DNA of 39,057 nucleotides from JBAYJS01 sp041664985 (GTDB lineage Bacteria; Patescibacteriota; Patescibacteriia; Buchananbacterales; UBA6539), in the NCBI GenBank assembly GCA_041664985.1, contig JBAYJS010000006.1, forward strand, positions 1 to 39,057, given 5' to 3'. Position numbers and translations under genes: made by a program. Shown piece by piece: positions 16,004-24,787 of the stretch. The notes below the pieces were generated by a model. The model was given only the letters and a program-made list of their open reading frames with translations, was not told where the DNA came from and did no database searches. Positions within the stretch are counted from its first letter, which is position 1; each line of letters starts with the position of its first letter.

Positions 16004-16717
16004 TTATTTTCCCGCAACCAAATTGCCGGCTTTGAGCAAACTGTCAAACGATTCTCCCCCGTCGCCCCACCAGCCTTTCAAAACTTCAAAAGTCATGGTT
16101 TGCTGTTTAACGTAAAAATTATTAACATCGGTAATTTCCAATTCGCCGCGGCCGGAAGGTTTTAAAGTTTTAATTATTTCCCAAACCTGGCTATCAAACA
16201 TATAAACGCCAATCACCGCTAAATTGCTTTTTGGCTCTTTTGGTTTTTCTTCAATACTTTTAATTTTTTCACCACTCAGCTCGGCAATGCCAAAAGACTT
16301 TGGATTTTCCACTTCTTTGAGAAAAATTTTAGCGCCCTTGGCCTGGTTTTCAAAATCATTAACCGCGCCGGCAATATTATCCTGTAAAATATTATCCCCC
16401 AAAATTACCACAATTTTTTGGTGGTCGGAAAAATCTTCACATAAACCCAAAGCCTGAGCAATGCCGCCGGCTTCTTCCTGAACACCATAGGAAAAATTGG
16501 CGCCAAACTCTTTACCGGACTTTAATAATTCCAAAAACTGACCGGCATGGCCTTTGCCTGAAACAATCATAATATCTTTAACGCCAGCCGAAACTAAAGT
16601 CTGAATCGGATAATAAATCATTGGCTTATTATAAACCGGCAAAAGATGTTTATTGGTTACGTTGGTAAGTGGCGCTAAACGACTACCAGTGCCACCGGCT
16701 AAAATTATTCCTTTCAT
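16004..16717 (-). CDS. rfbA: Glucose-1-phosphate thymidylyltransferase-type nucleotidyltransferase
   Basis: The 237-residue protein begins MKGIILAGGTGSRLAPLTNVTNKHLLPVYNKPMI, the nucleotide-binding loop and Lys signature of RmlA. ILGDNIL supplies the metal-binding Asp, and EEKPKEPKSNLAVIG and GWWGDGGE mark the sugar and oligomer regions. It makes dTDP-glucose from glucose-1-phosphate, the first step to dTDP-rhamnose, as fits rfbD and rfbB upstream. It is about 50 residues shorter than classical RmlA, a short form that lacks the regulatory C-terminal extension. Confidence 0.9.
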   Translation of the reverse strand: MKGIILAGGTGSRLAPLTNVTNKHLLPVYNKPMIYYPIQTLVSAGVKDIMIVSGKGHAGQFLELLKSGKEFGANFSYGVQEEAGGIAQALGLCEDFSDHQKIVVILGDNILQDNIAGAVNDFENQAKGAKIFLKEVENPKSFGIAELSGEKIKSIEEKPKEPKSNLAVIGVYMFDSQVWEIIKTLKPSGRGELEITDVNNFYVKQQTMTFEVLKGWWGDGGESFDSLLKAGNLVAGK

Positions 16718-16790
16718 AGGTTAGGCTGTAGATTATTAGGCTTTAGGTTGCTAGGTTTTAGGTTGTTAGGTTATAGGTTAGTAGGTTTAA
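16718..16790. repeat. Degenerate TTAGGTT tandem repeat
   Basis: The gap between rfbA and rfbD on the minus-strand operon is filled by about nine imperfect copies of a TTAGG(T/C)TTT-like unit on plus, with spacers of one to three bases. It is not coding and has no strong hairpin. The origin is unknown; it looks like a slipped simple repeat. Confidence 0.7.
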
Positions 16791-16794
16791 AAAA

Positions 16795-17637
16795 TTAATC
16801 AATTGAATTTAGATATTCGGCTAAAGCAGCCTGCCAGTCGCGTGATGGCGGCAGCTTAGTATTGATCAAAGCCCCATACTGCGGCCGCGGTGCGGGCTGA
16901 GGAAATTCAGCCGAACTGCAAGTGACAACTTCATTTTTTAAACCTTTAAGCTCAATGGCTTTTTTGGCCAAATCATACCAAGTAATACCGCCCGACGGAG
17001 TTTCATTAGTGATATGGTAAATTCCGCAAGGCTTTAAACCGTCAACGATTTCTCTGGTTCTGTCGGCCAAATCCTTGGCAAAAGTTGGTTTGCCAAAATG
17101 GTCATTAACTACCTTTAGCTTAGGTTGATTTTGAGCTTTTGTCAAAATCCTTTTAACAAAATTTTTCAGGCCAAATTCGCCAAAAAGCCAGGATGAACGA
17201 ATAATATAATACATCTGGGAATTTTGAACCAACAATTTTTCACCTAATAATTTTGACTGGCCGTAAACACCCAACGGATTAGGTAAATCAGTTTCGATAT
17301 AACCTAGTTTTTTTGTGCCGTCAAAAACATAATCCGTGCTGTAATGAACCATAACAGCACCAAGCTTTTCGGCGACACTAGCCACATAGCCTACGCCATA
17401 ACCATTAACGGCTTTGGCCAAATCCTGATTTTTTTCAGCACAGTCAACGTCAGTATAAGCTGAGGCATTTAGAATTAAAGTTGGCGCCAATTGTTCGATT
17501 TTTTGCTGCACTTCTTTTTCTTTAGTAATATCTAAATTACTTTGATCCCAAAGAATCGGCTTTTGATCGGCAAAAGTTTTAGCCAGCTCGTGGCCAAGCA
17601 TGCCGTTAGCACCTAAAATTAAGATTTTTTGTTCCAT
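16795..17637 (-). CDS. rfbD: dTDP-4-dehydrorhamnose reductase
   Basis: The 280-residue short-chain reductase has ILGANGMLGHELAKTF (NAD(P)-binding), LILNASAYTDVDCAEKN, VHYSTDYVFDGTKKLGYIETD and the catalytic YGQSKLLGE (Tyr-x-x-x-Lys). RPQYGALINTKL near the end is typical of RmlD. It reduces dTDP-4-keto-L-rhamnose to dTDP-L-rhamnose. Its start overlaps the upstream gene by 19 bases, so translation is probably coupled. Confidence 0.93.
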   Translation of the reverse strand: MEQKILILGANGMLGHELAKTFADQKPILWDQSNLDITKEKEVQQKIEQLAPTLILNASAYTDVDCAEKNQDLAKAVNGYGVGYVASVAEKLGAVMVHYSTDYVFDGTKKLGYIETDLPNPLGVYGQSKLLGEKLLVQNSQMYYIIRSSWLFGEFGLKNFVKRILTKAQNQPKLKVVNDHFGKPTFAKDLADRTREIVDGLKPCGIYHITNETPSGGITWYDLAKKAIELKGLKNEVVTCSSAEFPQPAPRPQYGALINTKLPPSRDWQAALAEYLNSID

Positions 17638-18314
17638 TGTTTTGTTAAAATTTTAGCAATATACTTTTTGAATTCCAGCTGCTCTTTAATTGGATTAGCC
17701 AGCTCCAAATTAATATATTTAGAAAAATATTGTTGGGGAATATTTTTGAGATAGTTTAAATCAGAAATTTGTTTAACGCGGTGCCAACTTTGACCATCCG
17801 GCAAAACGGCACTCAGATGATTACAGCCAATTGGATAAATCTTTGCAATCTCTTTAGTTAATTCATAATATTTTTTTGATTTAAAACGAAATTGTTCAAA
17901 GTGAGCCAAATCAATACAACAGCCACCGGCTAATTTCAAATCGGAAATATTTTTAATAGTCGACTGGCCGTTATTATTTTCAATGAAAATATTTTTTCGA
18001 TACTTCGAATTTTTAAAATATTTCAAAAAATACTGGGCATGAGCCGTAAAAACTTTAGACTGAAAACGAGAGACTAAATAATCCATTTCGGCTTCTCTCA
18101 TGTCGTGGCGGATATGAACATGGGGAATTTTTTGGACCGAAGTTTTTTCCAAAGCCTGATAAATTTTTTTTCTTTCCGTGTAATTGGCGGCGGTAACGAA
18201 CAATGAAATTTCTTTAAGCTTATACTCGCCTACCTCCTTAACCATAGAACGCCAATTTCCAACAAAAGTTACAACCGATGGATAAATCCGTTTTAAAATC
18301 TCGCTTTCCTTCAT
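17619..18314 (-). CDS. TIM-barrel-like (xylose-isomerase/AP-endonuclease type) protein in the rhamnose operon
   Basis: I do not recognise a named family for this 231-residue protein. PHVHIRHDMREAEMDYL, VFTAHAQYFLKYF, KNIFIENNNG, GCCIDLAHFEQ and YPIGCNHLSAV give the spacing of His/Glu/Asp metal ligands at the ends of barrel strands, as in sugar-phosphate isomerase/epimerase TIM barrels. It sits between rfbB and rfbD, overlapping them by 1 and 19 bases, so it is translated with them. A GGAGG lies 9 bases before the start, inside the end of rfbB. An rfbC-like epimerase exists at 21900, so this gene is not an obvious replacement for it. Confidence 0.6.
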   Translation of the reverse strand: MKESEILKRIYPSVVTFVGNWRSMVKEVGEYKLKEISLFVTAANYTERKKIYQALEKTSVQKIPHVHIRHDMREAEMDYLVSRFQSKVFTAHAQYFLKYFKNSKYRKNIFIENNNGQSTIKNISDLKLAGGCCIDLAHFEQFRFKSKKYYELTKEIAKIYPIGCNHLSAVLPDGQSWHRVKQISDLNYLKNIPQQYFSKYINLELANPIKEQLEFKKYIAKILTKQWNKKS

Positions 18315-19330
18315 TAGTTATTGCCTCCGTATTGTTTTTGATAATATTCTTTGTATTCACCGGATTTCACCTTTTGCCACCAAGTTTGATTAGTTTGATA
18401 CCATTTTACGGTTTGGGCCAAATATTGATCAAAATCATGCTGCGGCTGATAGCCAAGTTCCTTTTTGGCTTTTGACCAATCAACGGCATAACGGCGATCA
18501 TGACCCGGGCGATCTTTGACAAATTCAATCATTGATTCGTCTTGCCCCAAAATTTTTAAAATCTTTTTGACAATTTCCAAATTATTAATGTCTTTAGTCA
18601 TCCCACCGATACAATAAGTCTGGCCAATCTCGCCTTTTTGCAAAATCAAATCAATTGCCTGGCAATGGTCATCAACAAAAAGCCAATCGCGAACATAAAG
18701 GCCGTCGCCGTAAACCGGCACTTTTTTACCGGTCAAAAGATTGGTAATTATCAGCGGAATAAATTTTTCCGGAAATTGGTATGGGCCAAAATTGTTTGAA
18801 CAATTAGAAATTGTCACCGGTAAATTATGAGTATCAAAATACGCCCGCACTAAATGGTCCGAACCGGCTTTGCTGGCCGAATACGGACTATGTGGATTGT
18901 ATGGCGTATTTTCATTGAATTTTTCTTTTGAATCCAAATTCAAAGCGCCAAAAACTTCATCGGTTGAAACATGATGAAAGCGCTTGTCGTAATCTTTAGC
19001 CGCGTCAAGTAAAATTTGCGTGCCAATGACATTAGTTTTGACAAATTCACCGGCATCAATGATTGATCGGTCAACATGCGATTCGGCAGCAAAATGAACG
19101 ATGACGTCGCAATCTTTAACCAAACTTGCCACCACGTCAATATTGCAAATGTCGCTTAAAACAAATTTATAATTTGGATTTTTTTCGACCGCTTTTAAAT
19201 TTTCCAAATTACCGGCGTAAGTTAATTTATCCAAATTAATAATTTCATCATGGGGATGATTTTTAAACCAATATTGGATAAAATTTGAGCCGATGAATCC
19301 GGCACCGCCTGTGACTAAAATTTTACTCAT
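18314..19330 (-). CDS. rfbB: dTDP-glucose 4,6-dehydratase
   Basis: The 338-residue extended SDR starts with ILVTGGAGFIGSNFIQYW. It shows LDKLTYAGNLENL, HFAAESHVDRSI, HVSTDEVFGAL and the catalytic YSASKAGSDHL, plus NCSNNFGPYQFPEKFIP, all characteristic of RmlB. It dehydrates dTDP-glucose to the 4-keto-6-deoxy sugar. It is the first gene of the rfb operon and shares one base with the next gene (TAATG). Confidence 0.95.
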   Translation of the reverse strand: MSKILVTGGAGFIGSNFIQYWFKNHPHDEIINLDKLTYAGNLENLKAVEKNPNYKFVLSDICNIDVVASLVKDCDVIVHFAAESHVDRSIIDAGEFVKTNVIGTQILLDAAKDYDKRFHHVSTDEVFGALNLDSKEKFNENTPYNPHSPYSASKAGSDHLVRAYFDTHNLPVTISNCSNNFGPYQFPEKFIPLIITNLLTGKKVPVYGDGLYVRDWLFVDDHCQAIDLILQKGEIGQTYCIGGMTKDINNLEIVKKILKILGQDESMIEFVKDRPGHDRRYAVDWSKAKKELGYQPQHDFDQYLAQTVKWYQTNQTWWQKVKSGEYKEYYQKQYGGNN

Positions 19331-19373
19331 ATAATTTAGATATAAATATTAGGAATCAAACGCCGCCGGCGTG

Positions 19374-19405
19374 CCCCGCAAACGAGTGAAACGAGTTTTG
19401 CGGGG
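19374..19405. repeat. GC-rich inverted repeat between HIT gene and rfbB
   Basis: CCCCGCAAA (19374-19382) and TTTGCGGGG (19397-19405) form a strong stem around a 14-base loop, beside a second GC-rich palindrome CGCCGCCGGCG (19361-19371). It lies after the HIT stop on minus but has no T-run directly after it, so it may be a repeat element or a weak terminator. Confidence 0.6.
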
Positions 19406-19425
19406 TGACTAATAGTTTCATATTT

Positions 19426-19836
19426 TTATAAAGCTTTTTTAATTTGATCAGCTACTTCTTGCATGGTGCCATTGGGATATTTTCGCTGCGGCCAAAGTTG
19501 CAAGCCATCGTTTTCGATTCTCGGAATAATATGAAAATGCAAATGCGGGATAATCTGACCGGCAATTGGATCATTGTTTTCGTTGATATTGTAGCCCAAA
19601 ACACCCAAACCTTGCTTGAAAGCTTTGCCAATTTTTTTGACCACTTTGATAATTTCACAAAGATCAGCTTCTGGTACTTCTTCCAAATTGACATAATGTT
19701 TTTTGGGCACCACTAAAGTATGGCCATCATTAACCGGAGCAATATCCAAAAAGGCCAAGACTTTGTCATCTTCGTAGATTTTGGTGCTTGGAATTTGGCC
19801 CGAAATAATTTGACAAAATATGCAATTTTCATCCAT
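19426..19836 (-). CDS. HIT-family nucleotide hydrolase/transferase
   Basis: The 136-residue protein carries the histidine triad PHLHFHIIPR (His98, His100, His102). An N-terminal CIFCQIISGQIPSTKIYEDD has the Cys pair of the zinc-containing Hint-type branch. HTLVVPKKHYVNLEEV completes the core. Such enzymes hydrolyse AMP-lysine-type phosphoramidates or dinucleoside polyphosphates in the cytoplasm; the actual substrate is not readable. It stands alone between two envelope operons. Confidence 0.93.
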   Translation of the reverse strand: MDENCIFCQIISGQIPSTKIYEDDKVLAFLDIAPVNDGHTLVVPKKHYVNLEEVPEADLCEIIKVVKKIGKAFKQGLGVLGYNINENNDPIAGQIIPHLHFHIIPRIENDGLQLWPQRKYPNGTMQEVADQIKKAL

Positions 19837-19906
19837 ATTTTTAGAATTTAAATAGTTAATCCCCTAAAAACTTTATCAAAATTTTGGGCATTTAGCAAGC
19901 CAAAAA

Positions 19907-21574
19907 TTAAATAATTGCAAATGGCGATTGCTGATAATCTAACAACTTAAGCCGGCCTTGATCAAAATACAAAAGATAAACTTTTTCTTTTTGGAGTCGC
20001 CAGATTAAACTATCTTTAAATTCAATAAAAATCGAATCGGTGTAAAAATATTTATAATCGTAGCCCCAAAGCTCAAAAATCAAATCGTCGCTTTCCCGCC
20101 GGTCAAAACCGGTAATAATTTTTTGGCCAGAAATTGTTTTGCCTAAAATTTTATTGGTTTTGTAATTTTTCCAGGCAAAAAGCGGTTGCTGCCAATTATT
20201 TTGGTCAAGCATAATGTAAACTGACAAAACCGTGATTTTTAAATCATAATCAGGATAATTAAGTTTAATCGCTTGCTTGATTGAATTACGAAAAACTTGT
20301 GTCCCGTTTAAATTATCCGGCAAATAAAGAAAGTAAATTTCTTTATCTTTTTGATTCAAGTCAACCACGCCCGAAAAATTGCTGACAATTTGTTTGGCAA
20401 TGGTACCGGACAATTGCCAAGTATTATTTTTGGCCAAAAGTAGATAACCGGAAGTAAAAAATAAAACCGTAACCAAGGGCAATAAAAACCAAATAATTTT
20501 TGTTTTAATTTTTGTCAAAGCTAGAGCCAAAAAAATAAAAACTACAATTGCTGGCAGATATAAATAGCGCTCCCCTTCATTATTGAGCGGATTCATTAAC
20601 AAAGAAATATAGGGCAAAAGTACTGCCCCAAAAATTACAATAAAAGCAAAAAATAATTTTAGATTCTTTTTACCCAAAAATAATAAAGCCAAGCAAAATG
20701 AGGCCACAAAACCAATCGCCGCAAAAACTAAATGATTACTAAACAAAGCGATTAATTTTGACCGAAATTGACCAGAAGAAACCAAGGAAACCAACAAAGA
20801 AAAAACGTTTTTTAGATATTCAATCAAACTATAATCAAAATGACTGCGGCCATAATAGCCAAACATAACACCGGTAATTTTTTGGCGATAAAATAAATAC
20901 AAAGCCAAAACCAAAAAATAACTTAGCCAAAAAAATATCTTTTTGGCAGAAAGCCTGATATTTTTACTTTGACTTTGAATCAAAGACAAAATCAAAATAA
21001 TAATTGGCAAAGTAATAATTATTTCTTTGGTTAGTAAACCAAAAATGAAAGCCAAAAGCGAAAAAAGATATAAAATGTTTTTGTTGGTTTGAAAAAATTT
21101 CAACCAAAAAAATACTGACAATAAATAAAAAAACGTCGCCATCACGTGCGGAATGGCGGCAATCCAAGCCACCGCCTCGGCATTATTGAAATAAACGGCA
21201 AAACCCAAAGCGGCAAGCATGGCTGGTTTTTTAGAAAAAAAATGTTTGGTAATAAAATAAATTAGAGCTAGATTGCCTAAATGAAAAAACAAACTAAACA
21301 AATGATAAGGCAGCGGATTTAGCCGGCCAAGCTGATAGGAAAAATAGTAAGCTAAATTAACCAAAGGTCCATAATTACCAAAACCGGTTTGGCCAAAAGA
21401 ATTGGTGACAAAAAAAGTCAGAGGATTTTTGTTGTAACTGGCGTAAATCCACTCAAAATCATCTGAAACAAAATAAGCCGACAAATTCGGCCAATAAAGA
21501 AAAAAAGTCAGCGCTATTAAAAATAAAAAAAATATCGCCGTTACTTTTTTCGATTCTAAGTTGATGGCTTTCAT
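19907..21574 (-). CDS. GT-C fold membrane glycosyltransferase-like protein
   Basis: The 555-residue protein has a first membrane segment (about 11-30), then Asp38-Asp39 in YFVSDDFEWIY, the acidic motif that GT-C enzymes carry in their first outer loop. About ten more hydrophobic segments run to residue 400. The last 150 residues form a soluble outer domain. NAEAVAWIAAIPHVMATFFYL resembles TMTC-like O-mannosyltransferases. It probably transfers a lipid-linked sugar outside the membrane. It overlaps the upstream MazG-like gene by 4 bases (ATGA). Confidence 0.8.
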   Translation of the reverse strand: MKAINLESKKVTAIFFLFLIALTFFLYWPNLSAYFVSDDFEWIYASYNKNPLTFFVTNSFGQTGFGNYGPLVNLAYYFSYQLGRLNPLPYHLFSLFFHLGNLALIYFITKHFFSKKPAMLAALGFAVYFNNAEAVAWIAAIPHVMATFFYLLSVFFWLKFFQTNKNILYLFSLLAFIFGLLTKEIIITLPIIILILSLIQSQSKNIRLSAKKIFFWLSYFLVLALYLFYRQKITGVMFGYYGRSHFDYSLIEYLKNVFSLLVSLVSSGQFRSKLIALFSNHLVFAAIGFVASFCLALLFLGKKNLKLFFAFIVIFGAVLLPYISLLMNPLNNEGERYLYLPAIVVFIFLALALTKIKTKIIWFLLPLVTVLFFTSGYLLLAKNNTWQLSGTIAKQIVSNFSGVVDLNQKDKEIYFLYLPDNLNGTQVFRNSIKQAIKLNYPDYDLKITVLSVYIMLDQNNWQQPLFAWKNYKTNKILGKTISGQKIITGFDRRESDDLIFELWGYDYKYFYTDSIFIEFKDSLIWRLQKEKVYLLYFDQGRLKLLDYQQSPFAII

Positions 21575-21894
21575 TTTTTAGTACTGACCAAAAAATAGCG
21601 CTTTTTAAAACTCCCCCGCTTTTGGTTTTTGATTATTCGGAATTTTTCTACTTGCGACCAAGGAATTTTGGCAGTTTTAGCCAGGTTTAGTAAAACTTCA
21701 TAAACATCGGCAATTTCATTTTTAATTTCATCGGGCCTGGCTTTGGCTAATTCATTGGCTTCTTCCAATAGTTTGTTTTTTAACTCAGCCTTAAATCGAT
21801 TTTGGCTTAAAACAAAATACTTTGGTGTTTCTCCGGTTTTTTCGCAAATTCGGGGAATTTTATCACGGACTAATTTTTTATAAATTTTTTCCAT
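21571..21894 (-). CDS. MazG-like / phosphoribosyl-ATP pyrophosphohydrolase-like protein
   Basis: I start at the ATG at 21894 (107 residues, MEKIYKKLVRDKIPRI), 5 bases after the rfbC-like stop; the open frame upstream overlaps that gene and is not family-like. LVRDKIP, then KNKLLEEANELAKA and DEIKNEIADVYEVLLNLA, give the EExxE...ExxD metal-binding helices of all-alpha NTP pyrophosphatases. Such proteins clear non-canonical nucleotides. It lies in a glycan operon by position only. Confidence 0.85.
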   Translation of the reverse strand: MEKIYKKLVRDKIPRICEKTGETPKYFVLSQNRFKAELKNKLLEEANELAKARPDEIKNEIADVYEVLLNLAKTAKIPWSQVEKFRIIKNQKRGSFKKRYFLVSTKK

Positions 21895-21899
21895 AATAA

Positions 21900-22376
21900 T
21901 TAACCACCCATGGTAACTTCTTTGGGCCATTGATACGGCACTTCGGACGAATTCCAAGCACAACGATGTTCGTCTGGCTGTTGATAATCATATCTTTCTG
22001 TGGGAATATTAATAATTCTTGCCCAATCGCAGTCAACTGCCGTAAAACCATGATAAACGCCTTTGGGAATTTTTAATAAAATTTGTTCGCCTTCGAGCTT
22101 GGGCTCGCTGAGAAAAAATTCCTGGACTTGCCCAAACGTCGGCGAATCTTTTCTGGCGTCATAAAGCACAACCAAAGCTTTGCCCAAAACACAAACGAAA
22201 TGATCATTTTGAATTTTGTGATAATGCCAACCTTTAGCCACGCCTCTTTTTACACCCGTCATGTAAATTTGGCCGAATTTTTCAAAAATTTCATCGTCGT
22301 TTCTCATCATTTCCATTAAAAATCCGCGGTCGTCTGGCATGACTTTTAATTTTTTAATTTTTACTCCATCAATCAT
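21900..22376 (-). CDS. rfbC: dTDP-4-dehydrorhamnose 3,5-epimerase-type cupin
   Basis: The 158-residue cupin has MPDDRGFLMEMMR, GVAKGWHYHKIQNDHFVCVLGKALVVLYDARKDS and PKGVYHGFTAV, the strand pattern and catalytic His region of RmlC. It would epimerise C3 and C5 of the 4-keto sugar between the RfbB and RfbD steps. It is shorter than classical RmlC (about 180), and the RGLHYQ motif reads KGWHYHK, so a related nucleotide-sugar epimerase is possible. It is separated from the main rfb genes by about 2.6 kb. Confidence 0.78.
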   Translation of the reverse strand: MIDGVKIKKLKVMPDDRGFLMEMMRNDDEIFEKFGQIYMTGVKRGVAKGWHYHKIQNDHFVCVLGKALVVLYDARKDSPTFGQVQEFFLSEPKLEGEQILLKIPKGVYHGFTAVDCDWARIINIPTERYDYQQPDEHRCAWNSSEVPYQWPKEVTMGG

Positions 22377-22392
22377 AAAATATTTTTATTAA

Positions 22393-22596
22393 TTATTTAT
22401 CTTGAAAAATTATAACGCTAAAAAGTGCCAAAAGCAAAAACCAAATCGGATTAAACCAATTGGTGACAAAACCGGGAAAAATAAAATCCAGGCCAAATAA
22501 AATCAAAAAAGTAATCAAAGCAAAGCGAAAAACCATTTGACCAATTAAAAGCCAAAAATTATGATGATGATCCAAAAGATTTAATTTCATTTTCAT
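22393..22596 (-). CDS. Small membrane protein (two segments)
   Basis: This 67-residue protein has two hydrophobic segments (about 14-36 and 48-63) after a short His-containing head (LDHHHNFW). No family is recognised. It overlaps the preceding gene by 4 bases (ATGA) and lies among GT-C and glycan genes, so it may be an accessory membrane subunit. Confidence 0.7.
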   Translation of the reverse strand: MKMKLNLLDHHHNFWLLIGQMVFRFALITFLILFGLDFIFPGFVTNWFNPIWFLLLALFSVIIFQDK

Positions 22597-23135
22597 CGGC
22601 TTAAAATTACTTCAATTGATTTAATTTTTAGCTCCCCGCTAGTCTGGTTGGTCGGCTTGGTCAAAATTAAAAATCTTTCCACATTTTTTGAATGATAAAC
22701 TTTATCTCTTTCAAAATCAAAAACTGCTTTTTGCCAGCCAGCGCCCAAATCCGAAACCAATAGCGGCTTTTTGACATCATATTGCCAACCCGGACCGGTT
22801 TGAGCGCCAAGACCGTCTAAGCTCCGAGAAACCGGTAAAAAAACCATGCTGACTCTAATTTTAGAAAACCAAGGCATTGAACGCAAATCAAAGTAAACCT
22901 GGTCATCCAAAACCGTTTGATAATCAGCTTCGGTTCTCAGTCGGCTTTCGGGCCCCAGTTGCGAAATCATTGGTTTATCTTTGCCAAAAGTTGCTTGGAC
23001 GACCAAATTGCCGCCACCGGCAAAATTTTTATTTGTCAGCCAAAAAAGCAAAGCCACCAAACCCAAAGTTAAAATTAGACGAATAATTTTAAGAATTTTT
23101 TTATGCTGGTCAAATTTTGATTTATTGGTCAACAT
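22593..23135 (-). CDS. Single-pass exported protein of unknown function
   Basis: The 180-residue protein has a basic start, one membrane segment (about 18-36) and an outer beta-rich domain containing YQTVLDDQVYFDLRSMPWFSKIRVSMVF and KKPLLVSDLGAGWQKAVFDFERD. This looks like a carbohydrate-binding jelly-roll style domain, but I cannot name it. It starts 1 base after the stop of the GT-C gene and overlaps the next by 4 bases, so it is probably a partner of that enzyme. Confidence 0.75.
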   Translation of the reverse strand: MLTNKSKFDQHKKILKIIRLILTLGLVALLFWLTNKNFAGGGNLVVQATFGKDKPMISQLGPESRLRTEADYQTVLDDQVYFDLRSMPWFSKIRVSMVFLPVSRSLDGLGAQTGPGWQYDVKKPLLVSDLGAGWQKAVFDFERDKVYHSKNVERFLILTKPTNQTSGELKIKSIEVILSR

Positions 23136-23136
23136 T

Positions 23137-24741
23137 TTACGGTGTTAAAACTAAATTATTATTTTCTAAAATTACTCGGTATAAAACTTCCGAACCGATA
23201 TTTTTGATTAATACCAAATGTAAATTATTGGCTAATTGCAAATTGTTTTCAGCGGTTAAGGCATAATAATAAACCGGCACCAACTTAGCCAAATCAGGAA
23301 TTATTCCCAAAAGCTCTTGGTTTTTTGGCAAAGAATCAAAAGTGTGAATTACTTTTCTTTCCGGAAAAAAAACTTTGTCCTTACGAACCGTAATAATTAC
23401 CGACTCAGGTTCGGTGACATTAATTACCTGACTGGCAATTTGTTTATATGAACCGATTCTTTCTTTGACTAAAATAATGCTATCACTTTTTTCAAATAAA
23501 ACCAGCTTGGCATTAGGATAAATAATCAAAAGCAATAAAAATACCAAAGCCAAATTTTTAAACCGATTTTTGAAAAAACTGGTCAGCCAAAGCAAGCCAA
23601 AAGCGATAAACGGTAAAGACAACAAATAAAGCGGCAACCAATACCGAACATAAGAAACGCCCAAAGTATTAAGGCTGACAGTCAGCAAATCGGAAAATTG
23701 CCAACTGCCGTAATAAGCGCCAAGCCAAATAAACAAAAACAAACTGACTAAAATATAACCAAAAATTTCATCTTTTTGTTTGCCGGGACTGGTTAAAAAA
23801 GCAATCAAGCCTAAAAGCGCCAAAAGCGAAAGCCACCACAACCGGCTCAAAAAGTGCGTCCAAAAATTATAGGCGACTAAATAAGGACTAAAACCAAAGG
23901 GTAAAAACAAAGATTTAACAATTTGACAGCTTTGACAAGCAGCAGTGGTTGTCGGCTGACTGAGCTGATCGTAGCCCGAAGACATAAAACTGCCATACAA
24001 ATTTTGCTGCTGATACAAAGTCGGAAAAATTGCCAAAAAAGCAATCGCTAAAAATAAAGCGACTTTGGTAAAAGTGAATTTGTGCCTTAGATAAATCAGA
24101 ATGATTAAATAGATAAATCCCACCCAAATAATTTCTGCCGGCCTAATGGCAATCGCTAAACCAAAAAGCAGGCCCGAAACCAAAACCGGAGAAAAACTAT
24201 TTTTTGATTCTTTAAATAAAAAATAAATGCTTATAAGCAAAAGTGAAACAAACGCGACGTTTGGCAGCATCGGCGTTACCGAGTAATACCACCAAGCCGG
24301 GTGACTATACATTAAAACGGTTGAAAGCAAGGCAACTTTTTGATCAAAGATTTTTTTGATAATAGAATAAAATGCCAGCCCGCCCAAAATGGCCAAAAGC
24401 GGAGTTAAATAGAGCAAAAACTTGACGCTAAAAATTTTAGCCAAAATACCGTAAAACAAAATCAAACCCAAAAAACTGCCAGGGACCAAAGACCCGTCAG
24501 GCAAAACATTGAAACTTCGAGGATGAATTTGATTTTTGGCAACCAAATTAAGCGGTTCAAAAACCGCCAACTGACCGCTTTGGGCATAGCTTTTAGCCCA
24601 ATAATAATTGGCGGTTTCATCCGGCCAATCAAAGCGCGGGCTGAGATTGGTATTGGTTTTGATCGGCGTTGCCAACCAAAAATAAACCCCGCTAAAAATT
24701 AGTGCCAAAAATATTAGCCAAAATTTTGGTTTTTTAAGCAT
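23137..24741 (-). CDS. GT-C fold membrane glycosyltransferase (GT39/83-like)
   Basis: The 534-residue protein has an N-terminal membrane segment (about 8-24) and Asp41-Glu42 in FDWPDETANYYWAKSYAQSG, the first-loop acidic motif of dolichyl-phosphate-mannose-type and arabinose-transfer GT-C enzymes. About ten more membrane segments follow, and a soluble tail from about 430 contains VITVRKDKVFFPERKV. It probably uses a polyprenyl-linked sugar outside the membrane. It is the first gene of its operon, and its promoter lies directly at the start codon. Confidence 0.82.
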   Translation of the reverse strand: MLKKPKFWLIFLALIFSGVYFWLATPIKTNTNLSPRFDWPDETANYYWAKSYAQSGQLAVFEPLNLVAKNQIHPRSFNVLPDGSLVPGSFLGLILFYGILAKIFSVKFLLYLTPLLAILGGLAFYSIIKKIFDQKVALLSTVLMYSHPAWWYYSVTPMLPNVAFVSLLLISIYFLFKESKNSFSPVLVSGLLFGLAIAIRPAEIIWVGFIYLIILIYLRHKFTFTKVALFLAIAFLAIFPTLYQQQNLYGSFMSSGYDQLSQPTTTAACQSCQIVKSLFLPFGFSPYLVAYNFWTHFLSRLWWLSLLALLGLIAFLTSPGKQKDEIFGYILVSLFLFIWLGAYYGSWQFSDLLTVSLNTLGVSYVRYWLPLYLLSLPFIAFGLLWLTSFFKNRFKNLALVFLLLLIIYPNAKLVLFEKSDSIILVKERIGSYKQIASQVINVTEPESVIITVRKDKVFFPERKVIHTFDSLPKNQELLGIIPDLAKLVPVYYYALTAENNLQLANNLHLVLIKNIGSEVLYRVILENNNLVLTP

Positions 24742-24787
24742 AGTTTAATTATAGCAAAAATTAGCCGTTTTGTGCTAAACTGTAGAT
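24742..24787. promoter_or_regulatory. Short divergent promoter region, probably leaderless
   Basis: On minus, TATAAT (24753-24748) ends 6 bases before the start ATG at 24741. On plus, TAAACT (24776-24781) ends 6 bases before the ATG at 24788. Start sites about seven bases past each -10 box would fall on the start codons, giving leaderless transcripts. The -35 boxes are poor. Confidence 0.5.
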
